Positions 1 through 8,239 of a DNA stretch of 36,730 nucleotides are shown piece by piece (positions within the stretch are counted from its first letter, which is position 1; each line of letters opens with the position of its first letter). Under the pieces are notes generated by a model. That model ran no database searches and had not been told where the DNA came from. It saw nothing but the letters and a program-made list of their open reading frames with translations. The position numbers and the translations under genes were made by a program. Origin of the DNA: Bacillus sp. 2B10 (GTDB taxonomy: Bacteria; Pseudomonadota; Alphaproteobacteria; Sphingomonadales; Sphingomonadaceae); contig RPSH01000033.1 of the NCBI GenBank assembly GCA_003946805.1, positions 1-36,730 on the forward strand, in the 5' to 3' direction.

Positions 1-47
1 TCACATGTCTCAACACCCTCGCGCCCACATACGGGCGCCCCAGGTGA

Positions 48-122
<75 letters not shown>

Positions 123-124
<2 letters not shown>

Positions 125-165
125 ACAATAGCCCGCAAGTCGAAGGACTTGGCGGGCTATTGTTG
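123..165 (+). terminator. Long hairpin directly behind tRNA-fMet, probable transcript end
   Basis: A perfect 14-bp inverted repeat (123-136 with 152-165) encloses a second 5-bp stem, AAGTC/GACTT, with loop GAAG. The hairpin begins inside the CCA end of the tRNA. No T-run follows, so it is not a textbook intrinsic terminator. It could end transcription or guide 3-prime processing of the precursor. Confidence 0.5.
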
Positions 166-677
166 CGTCCGACGCACATCCATCCCCAACGCCGAACCTG
201 CGACGTAACGCCGTCGCCCCAGCCTGCCGGTTCGGTGTGCTGAAAGATCCGTTGGCGCCGCCGCTCGGCACAGCTTCCGTTGCTCTTACGTCCTAACCGG
301 CCTTCGAAGTTGCGGCTTTCGGGTCGCGCGCCCGCCGAGACACGAAAAGGCTACGGCTGGCCACGCGGCAAACGATCGACCAGTTCGAGGCAAAACCATA
401 CCGGGGTGGCCTTCCAGTCCCTGCATGGTCGACCTCGATAAACGGCTGTCGTCGACAACGCATTGGAACCGTTTGCCGCCAATCGTCCAACTGCCCTTGT
501 GACGACTCCGGGCAAGCCGGCGGCAACGTGCAACGAACCGCAGTTCCAGGTTCTGCCCGTCGCCGCTCCGGCGGGAGCGTGGCAAAGGCGCGCCGTCGAT
601 CAGCCCACGCTCCGTGTCCGGAGAACTCCAACTCGGCGTGGCAACGCCTCCTCGCACCTCGCGACCGCGCACCCGTT

Positions 678-766
678 TGGCGCATCCCCGCAACGGCGGG
701 GAAACAGCAGCATCACGCCGATGATCCCGACAAGCACCGGGATATCCCCGCAAGCGCGAGGGAAGA
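678..766. CRISPR. Two-repeat degenerate CRISPR remnant, type I-E-like, no cas genes
   Basis: Two 29-nt units, 678-706 and 738-766, start exactly 60 nt apart and leave a 31-nt spacer. Both contain ATCCCCGCAA at the same offset, followed by a G-rich arm. In the first unit CCCCGC (686-691) and GCGGGG (696-701) form a perfect 6-bp stem with loop AACG. Layout and stem match the reverse-complement form of type I-E repeats as I recall them (short 5-prime arm, ATCCCCGC, 4-nt loop, GCGGGG, AAC-type end). The second unit has a mismatch in the stem. Around 619-647 a weaker similarity appears at nearly the right spacing; nothing convincing follows downstream. With only two diverged repeats and no cas gene, this is at most a relic. 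Chance similarity of GC-rich hairpins is the alternative. Confidence 0.42.
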
Positions 767-921
767 ACGCCCATTCTATCGCGAACCCGTTACCGCCGTC
801 ATACCATGGCCGTCCGGTTCCGATCGGAGGTGGCGGTAGCACGCGCGCAGGCCGTTCGACCGGATGCCTCGCTTCCTCCGCTCGCAGGATGTCGGACCCG
901 AAGGAACCTCATCGCACTTCG

Positions 922-950
922 ATGCCCGGCCTACGGTGTCGGCCGGGCGT
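922..950. other. Hairpin upstream of nadB
   Basis: GCCCGGCC at 924-931 pairs with GGCCGGGC at 941-948 and extends by A-T and T-G pairs, giving a stem of about 10 bp with a 9-nt loop. It lies about 100 bp upstream of the nadB start and has no T-run. A leader structure of nadB is possible, but I recognise no riboswitch class. Confidence 0.3.
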
Positions 951-1046
951 GGCAATGGTGCGCAAGAACGACCCGGCACCTTCACGATCGCTTGTCAGGG
1001 CGCCCCGAACCCGCATAGTCGCGCCCCAGACAGATCGGAGCGCCCC

Positions 1047-2636
1047 TTGTCCCACGACCCTGCCCAGACCGACGTCCTCATCATCGGGTCGGGTGCCGCC
1101 GGCCTGACCGCGGCGCTGCACCTGGCGGAACGGTTCCGGGTCACGGTATTGGCGAAGGGCGCGCTGAACGAGGGGTCGACCGCCTGGGCGCAAGGCGGCA
1201 TCGCTGCGGTGCTCGAACCCGGCGACACGTTCGAGAACCATGTCGAGGACACGATGGTCGCCGGCGCCGGCCTCAACGATCGCGCGACCGTCGAGTTCGT
1301 CGTGGAGGGGGCCCCCGCCGCGATCGAGCGGCTGGCGGCGCTGGGCGTGCCGTTCAACATGGACGGTGAGGCGCTGCACCTGACGCGCGAGGGCGGTCAT
1401 TCGCATCGCCGTATCGTCCATGTCGACGACGCCACCGGCTGGGCGGTGCAGGAAGCGCTGATCCGGGCTGCGCGGGCCCATCCCAACATCACCCTGCTGC
1501 CCGATATGGTCGCGGTCGATCTGGCGACCAGCCGGCACGAGCAGCGCTATTCGGGCGCCGGCAATGTCTGGGGCGTCTATGCGTTCAACCGCGCCACCGA
1601 CCGGGTCGAGCTGTTCACCGCGCGCGCAACGATCCTCGCGACCGGCGGGGCGGGGCGAACCTATCTGTTCAGCACCGCGCCGCGCGGCGCGACCGGCGAC
1701 GGCATCGCCATGGCATGGCGCGCGGGCTGCCGCGTGTCGAACATGGAATTCATGCAGTTCCACCCGACCTGCCTCTACAATCTGGAGGTCAAGAATTTCC
1801 TGATTACCGAAGCGGTGCGCGGCGAGGGCGGGAAGCTCATCAACCCGACGACGGGCAAGAATTTCATGCCCTATTACGACCCCCGCGCCGAACTGGCGCC
1901 GCGCGATATCGTGGCGCGGGCGATCGATGCGGAAATAAAGCGGTTCGGGCTCGACTACGTCCATCTCGACATCAGCCACATGGAGCCGGCGTTCGTCCGC
2001 GGCCATTTCCCCAATATCCACGAGAAGCTGCTCGGCCTCGGCATCGACATGACGCGGCAGGGCATTCCGGTGGTTCCGGCGCAGCATTACACCTGTGGCG
2101 GCGTGGTGATCGACCGCGACGGGCGTACCGACCTGCCCGGCCTCTATGCCGTGGGCGAGGTATCGCAGTCGGGGCTGCACGGCGCCAACCGCCTCGCGTC
2201 CAATTCGCTGCTCGAATGCTTCGTGTTCGGCGAGGCGGCGGCGCGCGACATCGCCGCGCGCTGGGCCGACCTGCCGCCGCCGCCCGCGATCCGGGGCTGG
2301 GACGAAAGCCGCGTGACCGATTCCGACGAGGAAGTGGTCATCAAGCAGAACTGGACCGAGATCCGCCGCTTCATGTGGAACTATGTCGGCATCGTCCGGT
2401 CGACCAAGCGGCTGGAGCGCGCGCGCCACCGCATCGCGATGCTGACCGAGGAGGTCGCCGATTATTACGGCCATTTCCGGGTGACCGCCGACCTGATCGA
2501 ACTGCGCAACCTGCTGCAATCGGCCGACCTGATCGTGCGCTCGGCGCTCCGGCGCAAGGAGAGCCGCGGACTTCACTACACCCTCGACTACCCCGAAACC
2601 GACGCACAGGCGCTCGACACGATCCTTGTGCCGTAA
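1047..2636 (+). CDS. nadB: L-aspartate oxidase
   Basis: A FAD enzyme oxidising L-aspartate to iminoaspartate, the first step of de novo NAD synthesis, in the cytoplasm. The 529-residue product has the family's usual length. Near the N-terminus is the FAD dinucleotide motif GSGAAGLTAAL (about residues 14-24), then EGSTAWAQGGIAA. Further on come EFMQFHPT, the substrate-region ITEAVRGEGG, HYTCGGV and the conserved GLHGANRLASNSLLE. A helical C-terminal domain ends the protein. The frame stays open upstream to 864 but that part has no similarity to the family. I chose TTG 1047 because it gives a standard N-terminus (MSHDPAQTDVLIIGSGAAG) with GGAG six bases upstream. The nadA and nadC partners are not in this window. 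Confidence 0.95.
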   Translation: MSHDPAQTDVLIIGSGAAGLTAALHLAERFRVTVLAKGALNEGSTAWAQGGIAAVLEPGDTFENHVEDTMVAGAGLNDRATVEFVVEGAPAAIERLAALGVPFNMDGEALHLTREGGHSHRRIVHVDDATGWAVQEALIRAARAHPNITLLPDMVAVDLATSRHEQRYSGAGNVWGVYAFNRATDRVELFTARATILATGGAGRTYLFSTAPRGATGDGIAMAWRAGCRVSNMEFMQFHPTCLYNLEVKNFLITEAVRGEGGKLINPTTGKNFMPYYDPRAELAPRDIVARAIDAEIKRFGLDYVHLDISHMEPAFVRGHFPNIHEKLLGLGIDMTRQGIPVVPAQHYTCGGVVIDRDGRTDLPGLYAVGEVSQSGLHGANRLASNSLLECFVFGEAAARDIAARWADLPPPPAIRGWDESRVTDSDEEVVIKQNWTEIRRFMWNYVGIVRSTKRLERARHRIAMLTEEVADYYGHFRVTADLIELRNLLQSADLIVRSALRRKESRGLHYTLDYPETDAQALDTILVP

Positions 2637-2703
2637 CGCGCGCGGAAGGTTGCCGCGTTTCGTCGTCCCGAGAGGGGATTTCGTCGCAAGCGCCGCCCCG
2701 CGC

Positions 2704-2720
2704 CCTGTTATGTTAACAGG
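2704..2720. promoter_or_regulatory. 17-bp palindrome before the beta-lactamase-like gene
   Basis: CCTGTTA and TAACAGG flank the triplet TGT, a perfect 7-bp dyad centred about 44 bp upstream of the following start codon. It could be an operator or a small hairpin after nadB. It resembles no regulator site I can name. Confidence 0.3.
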
Positions 2721-2755
2721 CGGACAAGCATGGTTGCGCCAAGTTCCGGGGTGAG

Positions 2756-3844
2756 ATGATCGCGCACATGTTGAATCGAATCGGGTCGCGCAACGCGGCG
2801 CTGGTAGTTGCGGTGGTCGCACTGGGCGGTGCCGGGCTGGCCACGCGAACGCTGCCGCCGACCGCGCAGGCCGCCGCGCCGCGCTATGCCGTTCCCGTCC
2901 CGCTGCCGGCACAGACCCGGCCGGCGCCGCCGGCACTGGCCGCCGCGATCAATGCGCTGGGCGGCGGGTTCCAGGGCAAGGTCAGCATCGCGGTGCGCAG
3001 CATCGACGAAGGCTGGGTCGTCGGCCACGCCATGGACCAGCGCATGCCGCAGCAATCGGTCAGCAAGCTGTGGGTCGCGCTGACGATGATGAACGCGATC
3101 GACGAGGGGCGCTATGCGCTGACCGCCCCGGTCACGATCACGCGCAGCGACCTGACGCTGTTCCACCAGCCGATCGCCTATCTGATGAAGGACGGCGCGT
3201 TCAACACGACCGTCGGCGACCTGCTGCGCCGCGCGCTGACGATGAGCGACAATACCGCCAACGACAAGCTGCTGAACCTGGCGGGCGGACCGGTCGCGGT
3301 GCGCGACTTCATCGCCAGCCGGGGGCTGGGCAATATCCGCTTCGGTCCCGGCGAGCGGCTGTTGCAGGCGCGGACCGCCGGGCTGCCGTGGAAACAGGAA
3401 TATTCGCAGGGCAACGCCTTTGCGCAGGCGCGCTCGCGGCTCGACCCCAATGTCCGCCGTGCCGCCTATCAGGCCTATGTCGCCGATCCGCCCGATGGCG
3501 CCGGGGCGGGGGCGATCGCCGATGCGCTGGCGCGGCTCCACCACGGCATGCTGCTGACCCCGCAGTCGACGCAGTGGCTGCTCGACACGATGAGCCACAC
3601 CCGCACCGGCCGCGCCCGCATCCGCGCCGCGCTGCCCGCCGGGTGGAGCGTCGCGCACAAGACCGGGACCGGGCAGGATCTGGGCGGCCGCACCGCTGGC
3701 TTCAACGATGTCGGCATCCTGACCGCACCCGATGGCAAGGCCTATGCCGTGGCGGTGATGATCGGCGACACCGCGCGCCCAGTGCCCGAACGCCAGCAAT
3801 TGATCCAGACGGTCGTGTCGTCGATCGTCGCGGTGCACGGATAG
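2756..3844 (+). CDS. Class A beta-lactamase-like serine hydrolase, exported
   Basis: A penicillin-recognising serine enzyme of 362 residues, predicted periplasmic. A hydrophobic segment (about 13-40, ending AQAA) looks like a signal peptide. The catalytic SxxK is SVSK at 101-104, the SDN motif is 164-166 and the KTG triad is 302-304. Glu200 lies 36 residues after the SDN serine, exactly where Glu166 stands relative to Ser130 in class A enzymes. However, the motif reads ExxLQ rather than ExxLN. About 35 extra residues seem to follow before the next conserved helix, which makes the protein longer than usual. It may be a true beta-lactamase or a related peptidoglycan or ester hydrolase. GGGGTGAG directly precedes the start; ATG 2768 is an alternative start. 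No ampR-type regulator is adjacent. Confidence 0.85.
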   Translation: MIAHMLNRIGSRNAALVVAVVALGGAGLATRTLPPTAQAAAPRYAVPVPLPAQTRPAPPALAAAINALGGGFQGKVSIAVRSIDEGWVVGHAMDQRMPQQSVSKLWVALTMMNAIDEGRYALTAPVTITRSDLTLFHQPIAYLMKDGAFNTTVGDLLRRALTMSDNTANDKLLNLAGGPVAVRDFIASRGLGNIRFGPGERLLQARTAGLPWKQEYSQGNAFAQARSRLDPNVRRAAYQAYVADPPDGAGAGAIADALARLHHGMLLTPQSTQWLLDTMSHTRTGRARIRAALPAGWSVAHKTGTGQDLGGRTAGFNDVGILTAPDGKAYAVAVMIGDTARPVPERQQLIQTVVSSIVAVHG

Positions 3845-3869
3845 GGCGATCGGGGCGCTCCGCTATGCC

Positions 3870-4517
3870 GTGGACGGGGCGGAGCGCTTCGACCGGGCGG
3901 TAGCGGCAGAGCTGCCGGCGCTCTTCGCCGCGGTCGCGGCGATGCCGCCCGATCGGGCCGGTGTCCGGATCGCCGGCAATGCGGCGGTCCGATCGCTGGT
4001 GCGACCCGACGGGACGATCAGAACGATCGCGAGCCACGCGCTGGGGACCATCGCCCACCCGGTCCGCGCCGTGTTGTTCGACAAGAGCGAAACCACGAAC
4101 TGGGCTCTGGGCTGGCATCAGGATCGCACCATCTGCGTCCGTGAGCGCATCGATGTTGCCGGTTTCGGGCCATGGACGACGAAATCCGGGTTGCAGCATG
4201 TCGAGCCGCCGTTCGACCTGTTCGCCGGAATGGCGACGTTGCGGGTGCATCTCGATCCGGTCGATGCGGACAATGCGCCGCTGCTCATCGCGCCAGGGTC
4301 GCACCGGGCAGGTCGCGTTCCGGTGGAGGCGATTGCTGCGACGGTCCGCCGCCATGGCGTGTCGGCCTGTCTGGCAGGGGCGGGGGATGTCTGGCTCTAT
4401 GCCACCCCGATCCTGCACGCATCGGATGCCGCGGTCCGGCCCCGCCGCCGACGGGTACTACAGATCGACTATACGGCGCGGCCGCTGCCGGGCGGGCTCC
4501 AGTGGCAGTGTGTGTAG
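3870..4517 (+). CDS. Phytanoyl-CoA dioxygenase (PhyH) family protein
   Basis: A probable Fe(II)/2-oxoglutarate-dependent oxygenase of 215 residues. The metal-binding facial triad is visible as H83-x-D85 in GWHQDRT and H183 in ILHASD. An arginine in the following RPRRRR stretch (about 190-196) is the likely 2-oxoglutarate anchor. The double-stranded beta-helix core is recognisable in MATLRVHLDP, NAPLLIAPGSHR and GDVWLYATP. The substrate cannot be read from the sequence; related proteins hydroxylate small acids, lipids or quorum-signal molecules. GTG 3870 is the first possible start after an in-frame stop at 3801, but it lacks a clear ribosome binding site. The gene begins 25 bp behind the beta-lactamase-like gene and may be cotranscribed with it. 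Confidence 0.8.
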   Translation: MDGAERFDRAVAAELPALFAAVAAMPPDRAGVRIAGNAAVRSLVRPDGTIRTIASHALGTIAHPVRAVLFDKSETTNWALGWHQDRTICVRERIDVAGFGPWTTKSGLQHVEPPFDLFAGMATLRVHLDPVDADNAPLLIAPGSHRAGRVPVEAIAATVRRHGVSACLAGAGDVWLYATPILHASDAAVRPRRRRVLQIDYTARPLPGGLQWQCV

Positions 4518-4522
4518 CTTGG

Positions 4523-5605
4523 TCAGCGCTTCGCCAACGGCCGTGGTCCCACGCCCATGGCGGTAATGACGACCGGCGCGATGCTGCCATCGGCGCGGAA
4601 CGTCATCCGGTCGATCGCGACCTCGCGGTGATTGCCATCGGTCTCGCCCAGCGGGCGGCGGTGATAGACGATGTACCACTCGTCGGTGCCCGGTATCCGC
4701 ACCAGCGAGTGGTGCCCCGCCCCGCGTGCGACGCGGGCATCCTGTTGCAGCACCACCCCGCGCGGGGTGAACGGCCCGAGCGGGCCGGGGCCGGTAGCAT
4801 AGGCGACGCGGTAATCGGGGCCGGTCCAGCCGCCCTCCGACCACATCAGGTAATAGACGCCGTTCCGCTTCACCATGTACGGCCCCTCGACATAGTCGGG
4901 GGAGGGGGTGATCGCCTTGAACCGGGTGCCGTCGGCGAACGGCACGATGTCGGTCAGCGTGTCCGACAGGCGCACGACGTTGCAGTGCTTCCACCCGCCA
5001 TAATAGAGATAAACCTGCCCGTCGTCGTCGCGGAACGCCATCTGGTCGATCGGCTGCGCGCCGTTCACGATCCTGTCGATCAACGGCCTGCCGATCGCGT
5101 CGCGGAACGGCCCTTCCGGCTTGTCCGCCACCGCGACGCCGATGCCGCCCTTCTGCGCATCGTTCCTGATGTCGTTCGCGCCGAAGAACAGGTAATAGCG
5201 TCCGCGATGCTCGATCGCCGAGGGTGCCCACATCGCATAGGCGGCCCAGCCGACGCGTTCGACGTCGAGCACGCGGGGATGCCGGGTCCATTCGACCAGG
5301 TCGGGCGAGGAAAAGGCGTCGAGGAACGTCTGGCGCAGGAACGGGTGCCAGATATGCGGTGCCTTGCGCTCCGCCACCTGCCACGGCGTCAGCCGGCTCG
5401 GCGGCGCGGGCGTATCCTGATCGGCGGAATAGGTGGGATAGATCCAGTAGCGGTCGCCGAAGATATGGATTTCGGGATCGGCGTACCAGCCGGGAAACGC
5501 CGGATTGGCCGCCAGCGCCGCGCGCGGCAGCGCCAGCGATGCGCCCAGCCCCGCGAGCAGCGTCCGCCGCCCGATCGTCAGGTCAGCGATAGTCGGTGAT
5601 CGCAT
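4523..5605 (-). CDS. Glycoside hydrolase family 43 protein, Tat-exported
   Basis: A five-bladed beta-propeller glycosidase of 360 residues, family GH43 (arabinofuranosidases, xylosidases, arabinanases). A twin-arginine signal is visible: GRRTLLAGLGASLALP with cleavage likely after AALA (about residue 32), so it acts in the periplasm or outside. The three family carboxylates appear in order: general base D43 in WYADPEI, pKa-modulating D187 in QPIDQMAF, and general acid E240 in DYVEGPYM. Substrate preference cannot be assigned. The start overlaps the upstream HAD gene by 23 bp, and a strong GGAGGAGG lies just before it, which indicates translational coupling. No TonB receptor, sugar transporter or regulator is adjacent, unlike typical polysaccharide utilisation loci. 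Confidence 0.88.
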   Translation of the reverse strand: MRSPTIADLTIGRRTLLAGLGASLALPRAALAANPAFPGWYADPEIHIFGDRYWIYPTYSADQDTPAPPSRLTPWQVAERKAPHIWHPFLRQTFLDAFSSPDLVEWTRHPRVLDVERVGWAAYAMWAPSAIEHRGRYYLFFGANDIRNDAQKGGIGVAVADKPEGPFRDAIGRPLIDRIVNGAQPIDQMAFRDDDGQVYLYYGGWKHCNVVRLSDTLTDIVPFADGTRFKAITPSPDYVEGPYMVKRNGVYYLMWSEGGWTGPDYRVAYATGPGPLGPFTPRGVVLQQDARVARGAGHHSLVRIPGTDEWYIVYHRRPLGETDGNHREVAIDRMTFRADGSIAPVVITAMGVGPRPLAKR

Positions 5606-6230
5606 GGGTCCCCTCCTCCGGAGCGACGCGGGGACCGACGATCGCGACCGCCGCCCCCGCCGCCTTGCCCGCCGCGACCCCGGCGGGCGAATCCTCGAAT
5701 ACCAGGCAATCCGCGATCGATACGCCCAGCCGGTCGGCGGCGAGGCGGAAGCCCTGCGGATCGGGCTTGCCGGCGGTCACGTCTTCGGCGGTGATGAACA
5801 CTTGCGGGATCGGCAGGTCGATCGCGCGCAACCGCACCTCGGCCAGGTTGCGCGGCGCGGAGGTGACGATCGCCCACTCGGTCGGCGCCAGCCCGGCGAT
5901 CAGCGCGTGCACGCCGTCGATCGCGACGATACCGTCGACATCCTCCAGTTCGGCCGCGATCAGCCACTGCGCTTCGGTGGCGATATCCATGCCCGGCGTG
6001 GCGAAGCGCCGCACCGTATCCTCGCCCCGCACGCCGTGGCACACCGCGATCAGCGCCTCGGCATCGATGCCGTGCCGCGCGCACCAGCGTCGCCAGACCC
6101 GCTCGACCGCTGCGGTGGAATCGAGCAGCGTGCCGTCCATGTCAAACAGGAACGCGGCGTAGCGGGTGTTGCAAAACAAGGGCATGCGGCCGGTCGTACC
6201 GGGCCGGGGCGGGGGAGGCAAATCGCTCAC
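5583..6230 (-). CDS. HAD-IA family phosphatase, sugar-phosphatase type
   Basis: A cytoplasmic haloacid-dehalogenase hydrolase of up to 215 residues. The four HAD motifs are present: nucleophile and acid D30/D32 in FDMDGTLLDS, T123/S124 in IVTSAPRN, K155 in GKPDPQGF, and E179/D180 in VFEDSPAG. The helical cap follows motif 1, as in subclass IA. The pattern resembles glycerol-3-phosphate and 2-deoxyglucose-6-phosphate phosphatases. GTG 6230 gives a Pro-rich extension of 15 residues with no good ribosome site; ATG 6185 (MPLFCNTRYAAF) is an equally likely start. The 23-bp overlap with GH43 suggests joint expression, perhaps dephosphorylating a sugar phosphate. Confidence 0.85.
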   Translation of the reverse strand: MSDLPPPPRPGTTGRMPLFCNTRYAAFLFDMDGTLLDSTAAVERVWRRWCARHGIDAEALIAVCHGVRGEDTVRRFATPGMDIATEAQWLIAAELEDVDGIVAIDGVHALIAGLAPTEWAIVTSAPRNLAEVRLRAIDLPIPQVFITAEDVTAGKPDPQGFRLAADRLGVSIADCLVFEDSPAGVAAGKAAGAAVAIVGPRVAPEEGTHAITDYR

Positions 6231-6248
6231 AGCTACCGGCGGGATGTA

Positions 6249-6266
6249 CCCCCGCGCAGGTGGGGG
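6249..6266. repeat. Single REP-like hairpin
   Basis: CCCCCGC and GTGGGGG flank the loop GCAG (one G-T pair). Same loop and stem design as the other hairpins of the family in this window. Confidence 0.6.
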
Positions 6267-6277
6267 CCTGGAGTTCG

Positions 6278-6389
6278 ATCCATCGGTATGGAAACGTCAC
6301 CCCGGCGAAGGCTGGGGTCTCCATCGGCGCCTGCTGCGCGCTGCCACCGGGAGATCCCGGCCTTCGCCGGGATGACGCCCGTTTCAAAA
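6278..6389. repeat. Composite repeat, copy 1, holding an inverted REP pair (6296-6376)
   Basis: This stretch is nearly identical to 9138-9249, in the same orientation. It starts GATCCAT, continues TATGGAAAC, then carries an 81-bp inverted pair of hairpins and ends GCCCGTTTCAA. Each arm of the pair is itself a hairpin: GGCGAAGGC with flanking C/G runs on the left, and ATCCCGGC-CTTC-GCCGGGAT on the right. It lies downstream of the convergent purH end. Confidence 0.85.
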
Positions 6390-6428
6390 GAGTCGCACGG
6401 AACGGCGGTTTGCGCTTGTCGCTCCGGA

Positions 6429-6446
6429 CCCCCGCCTGCGCGGGGG
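6429..6446. repeat. Single REP-like hairpin
   Basis: CCCCCGC-CTGC-GCGGGGG, a perfect 7-bp stem. It ends 35 bp beyond the purH stop codon and could also serve as its transcript end, although no T-run is present. Confidence 0.6.
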
Positions 6447-6480
6447 GCGCTATCGGCTGGGGCGCAGCGTTGCGGTCACC

Positions 6481-8067
6481 TCAATGCCGGAAGTGGCGCA
6501 TCCCCGTGAACACCATCGCGAGGCCGGCTTCGTCCGCCGCCGCGATCACCTCGTCGTCGCGGATCGATCCGCCGGGCTGGATCACCGCGGTGGCACCCGC
6601 CTCGACCGCGGCCAGCAGCCCGTCGGCGAACGGGAAGAACGCGTCCGATGCGACCGCCGAGCCGATGGTGCGCGCCTCGGCCCAGCCGGCCTTGTCCGCC
6701 GCGTCCTTCGCCTTCCACGCGGCGATCCGCGCCGATTCCAGCCGGTTCATCTGCCCCGCGCCGATCCCCGCCGTGCTGCCGCCCCGGGCATAGACGATCG
6801 CGTTCGACTTGACGTGCTTGGCGACGGTCCATGCGAAGCGGCAGTCGGCCAGTTCCTGTTCGGTCGGCTGGCGCTGCGTCACGACCTTCAGTTCGACCTG
6901 ATCGAGATTGCCGCCGTCGCGCGACTGGACCAGCAGCCCGCCGGCAATGGTCTTCACCATCAGCCCGCCACGCGCCGGATCGGGCAGGTCGCCGGTCAGC
7001 AGCAGGCGCAGATTCTTCTTTGCCGCGAACACCGCCTTCGCCTCGTCATCGGCCGACGGCGCGGCGACGACTTCGGTGAAGATGCCGCTGATCGCGCGCG
7101 CGGTTTCGCCGTCGAGCGGGCGGTTGACCGCGATGATCCCGCCGAACGCCGACACGCTGTCGCACGCCAGCGCCGCCTGATACGCCTCGATCAGCGTAGC
7201 GCCGGTCGCCACGCCGCACGGATTGGCGTGCTTGACGATGACCACGGTCGGCGGCCCGTCGCGAAACTCGCTGACCAGTTCCAGCGCGGCATCGGCGTCG
7301 TTGTAATTGTTGTAGCTCAGCGCCTTGCCCTGCACCTGCTCGGCCTGCGCGATACCGCGCGCGGCCGGCCCGCGCGGGATGTAGAGCGACGCCGACTGAT
7401 GCGGGTTCTCGCCATAGCGCAGCTCGGCGCCGCGGGTGAAGGCGAGCGGCAGCGTGTCGGGGAACCTCTGCCCCTGATCGGCGAAGGCGAACCACTGCGC
7501 GATCGCCGAGTCATAGGCGGCGGTGGCGGCATAGGCCTTGGCGGCGAACCGGCGGCGGGTGGCGAGGCTGGTGCCGCCGCTCGCATCCAGTTCGGCGATC
7601 AGCGCGGCATAGTCGGCGGGATCGGTCACGATCGCCACCGCGTCATGGTTCTTGGCGGCGGATCGCACCATCGACGGGCCGCCGATGTCGATATTCTCGA
7701 TGATCGTCTCGCGATCGGCACCCTTGGCCACGGTCGCTTCGAATGGATAGAGGTTCACGACGACGATATCGATCGCGCCGATGCCATGTTCGTCCATCGA
7801 CGCGACATGCGCCGGATTGTCGCGCACCGCCAGCAACCCTCCATGCACCACCGGGTGCAGCGTCTTGACCCGCCCGTCCATCATCTCGGGAAAACCGGTC
7901 AGGTCGGAAATGTCGCGGACGCCCAGCCCCGCATCGCGCAGCGCGGCGGCGGTCCCGCCGGTCGATACCAACTCGACGCCGTGGCGGCTGAGCGCGGTGG
8001 CGAGGTCGACGATGCCGCTCTTGTCGGAAACCGAGAGAAGCGCGCGCTGTGCGGTGACATGATCCAT
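6481..8067 (-). CDS. purH: Bifunctional AICAR formyltransferase / IMP cyclohydrolase
   Basis: Catalyses the last two steps of de novo IMP synthesis in the cytoplasm. At 528 residues it has normal length. The N-terminal methylglyoxal-synthase-like cyclohydrolase domain (about 1-190) shows [28 protein letters not shown] and NIDIGGPSM. The C-terminal formyltransferase domain shows [10 protein letters not shown], the catalytic [18 protein letters not shown] and the closing [10 protein letters not shown] and FTGMRHFRH. The start is ATG 8067 with AAAGGGCG upstream. It belongs to the rsmB-rpe-heparinase-purH order common in this bacterial group, but a plus-strand SDR gene now sits between the heparinase gene and purH, so purH needs its own promoter in 8068-8239. 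Confidence 0.97.
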   Translation of the reverse strand: MDHVTAQRALLSVSDKSGIVDLATALSRHGVELVSTGGTAAALRDAGLGVRDISDLTGFPEMMDGRVKTLHPVVHGGLLAVRDNPAHVASMDEHGIGAIDIVVVNLYPFEATVAKGADRETIIENIDIGGPSMVRSAAKNHDAVAIVTDPADYAALIAELDASGGTSLATRRRFAAKAYAATAAYDSAIAQWFAFADQGQRFPDTLPLAFTRGAELRYGENPHQSASLYIPRGPAARGIAQAEQVQGKALSYNNYNDADAALELVSEFRDGPPTVVIVKHANPCGVATGATLIEAYQAALACDSVSAFGGIIAVNRPLDGETARAISGIFTEVVAAPSADDEAKAVFAAKKNLRLLLTGDLPDPARGGLMVKTIAGGLLVQSRDGGNLDQVELKVVTQRQPTEQELADCRFAWTVAKHVKSNAIVYARGGSTAGIGAGQMNRLESARIAAWKAKDAADKAGWAEARTIGSAVASDAFFPFADGLLAAVEAGATAVIQPGGSIRDDEVIAAADEAGLAMVFTGMRHFRH

Positions 8068-8239
8068 GGCCGCGCCCTTTCGCGCGAATGGCGCGACGGG
8101 GCAAGGGGGCGCGGCTTGCGACTTTCGGCGGGTGGGCGTAGCCTCCGCGCCGTCCCCAACGGAGTCGGAACGATGGTCCAGTCGCCCAGCTGAACCGGCG
8201 GAATGTCCGCCGCACGATTACTCCGACAGGGACTCCATC

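Larger units (their letters stand above)
166..1046. other. Gene-poor interval between tRNA-fMet and nadB
   Basis: About 880 bp with no reading frame I can support. Open frames exist on both strands (for example 286-774 minus), but their translations are Arg/Pro/Ser-rich, resemble no family I know and have no ribosome binding site. The interval contains the CRISPR-like remnant at 678-766 and a hairpin at 922-950. Position behind a tRNA gene plus lack of genes fits a decayed integration site, but I see no integrase, attachment duplication or transposase. Confidence 0.5.

Noticed and set aside
286..774. Minus-strand frames in the tRNA-nadB interval as genes or an insertion-sequence remnant
   Set aside because: No start signal, no recognisable transposase or other domain, and part of the frame is the CRISPR-like repeat. 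I could not name a parent element, so no gene is listed.
864..1046. Upstream extension of nadB to ATG 864
   Set aside because: The extra 61 residues do not resemble the family N-terminus, and TTG 1047 has a proper GGAG site and starts exactly before the FAD-binding strand.
909..2936. Long open frame of 675 codons antisense to nadB
   Set aside because: It is a GC-bias shadow of nadB. The translation is Arg/His/Asp-rich, has no family motifs and runs through the next promoter region.
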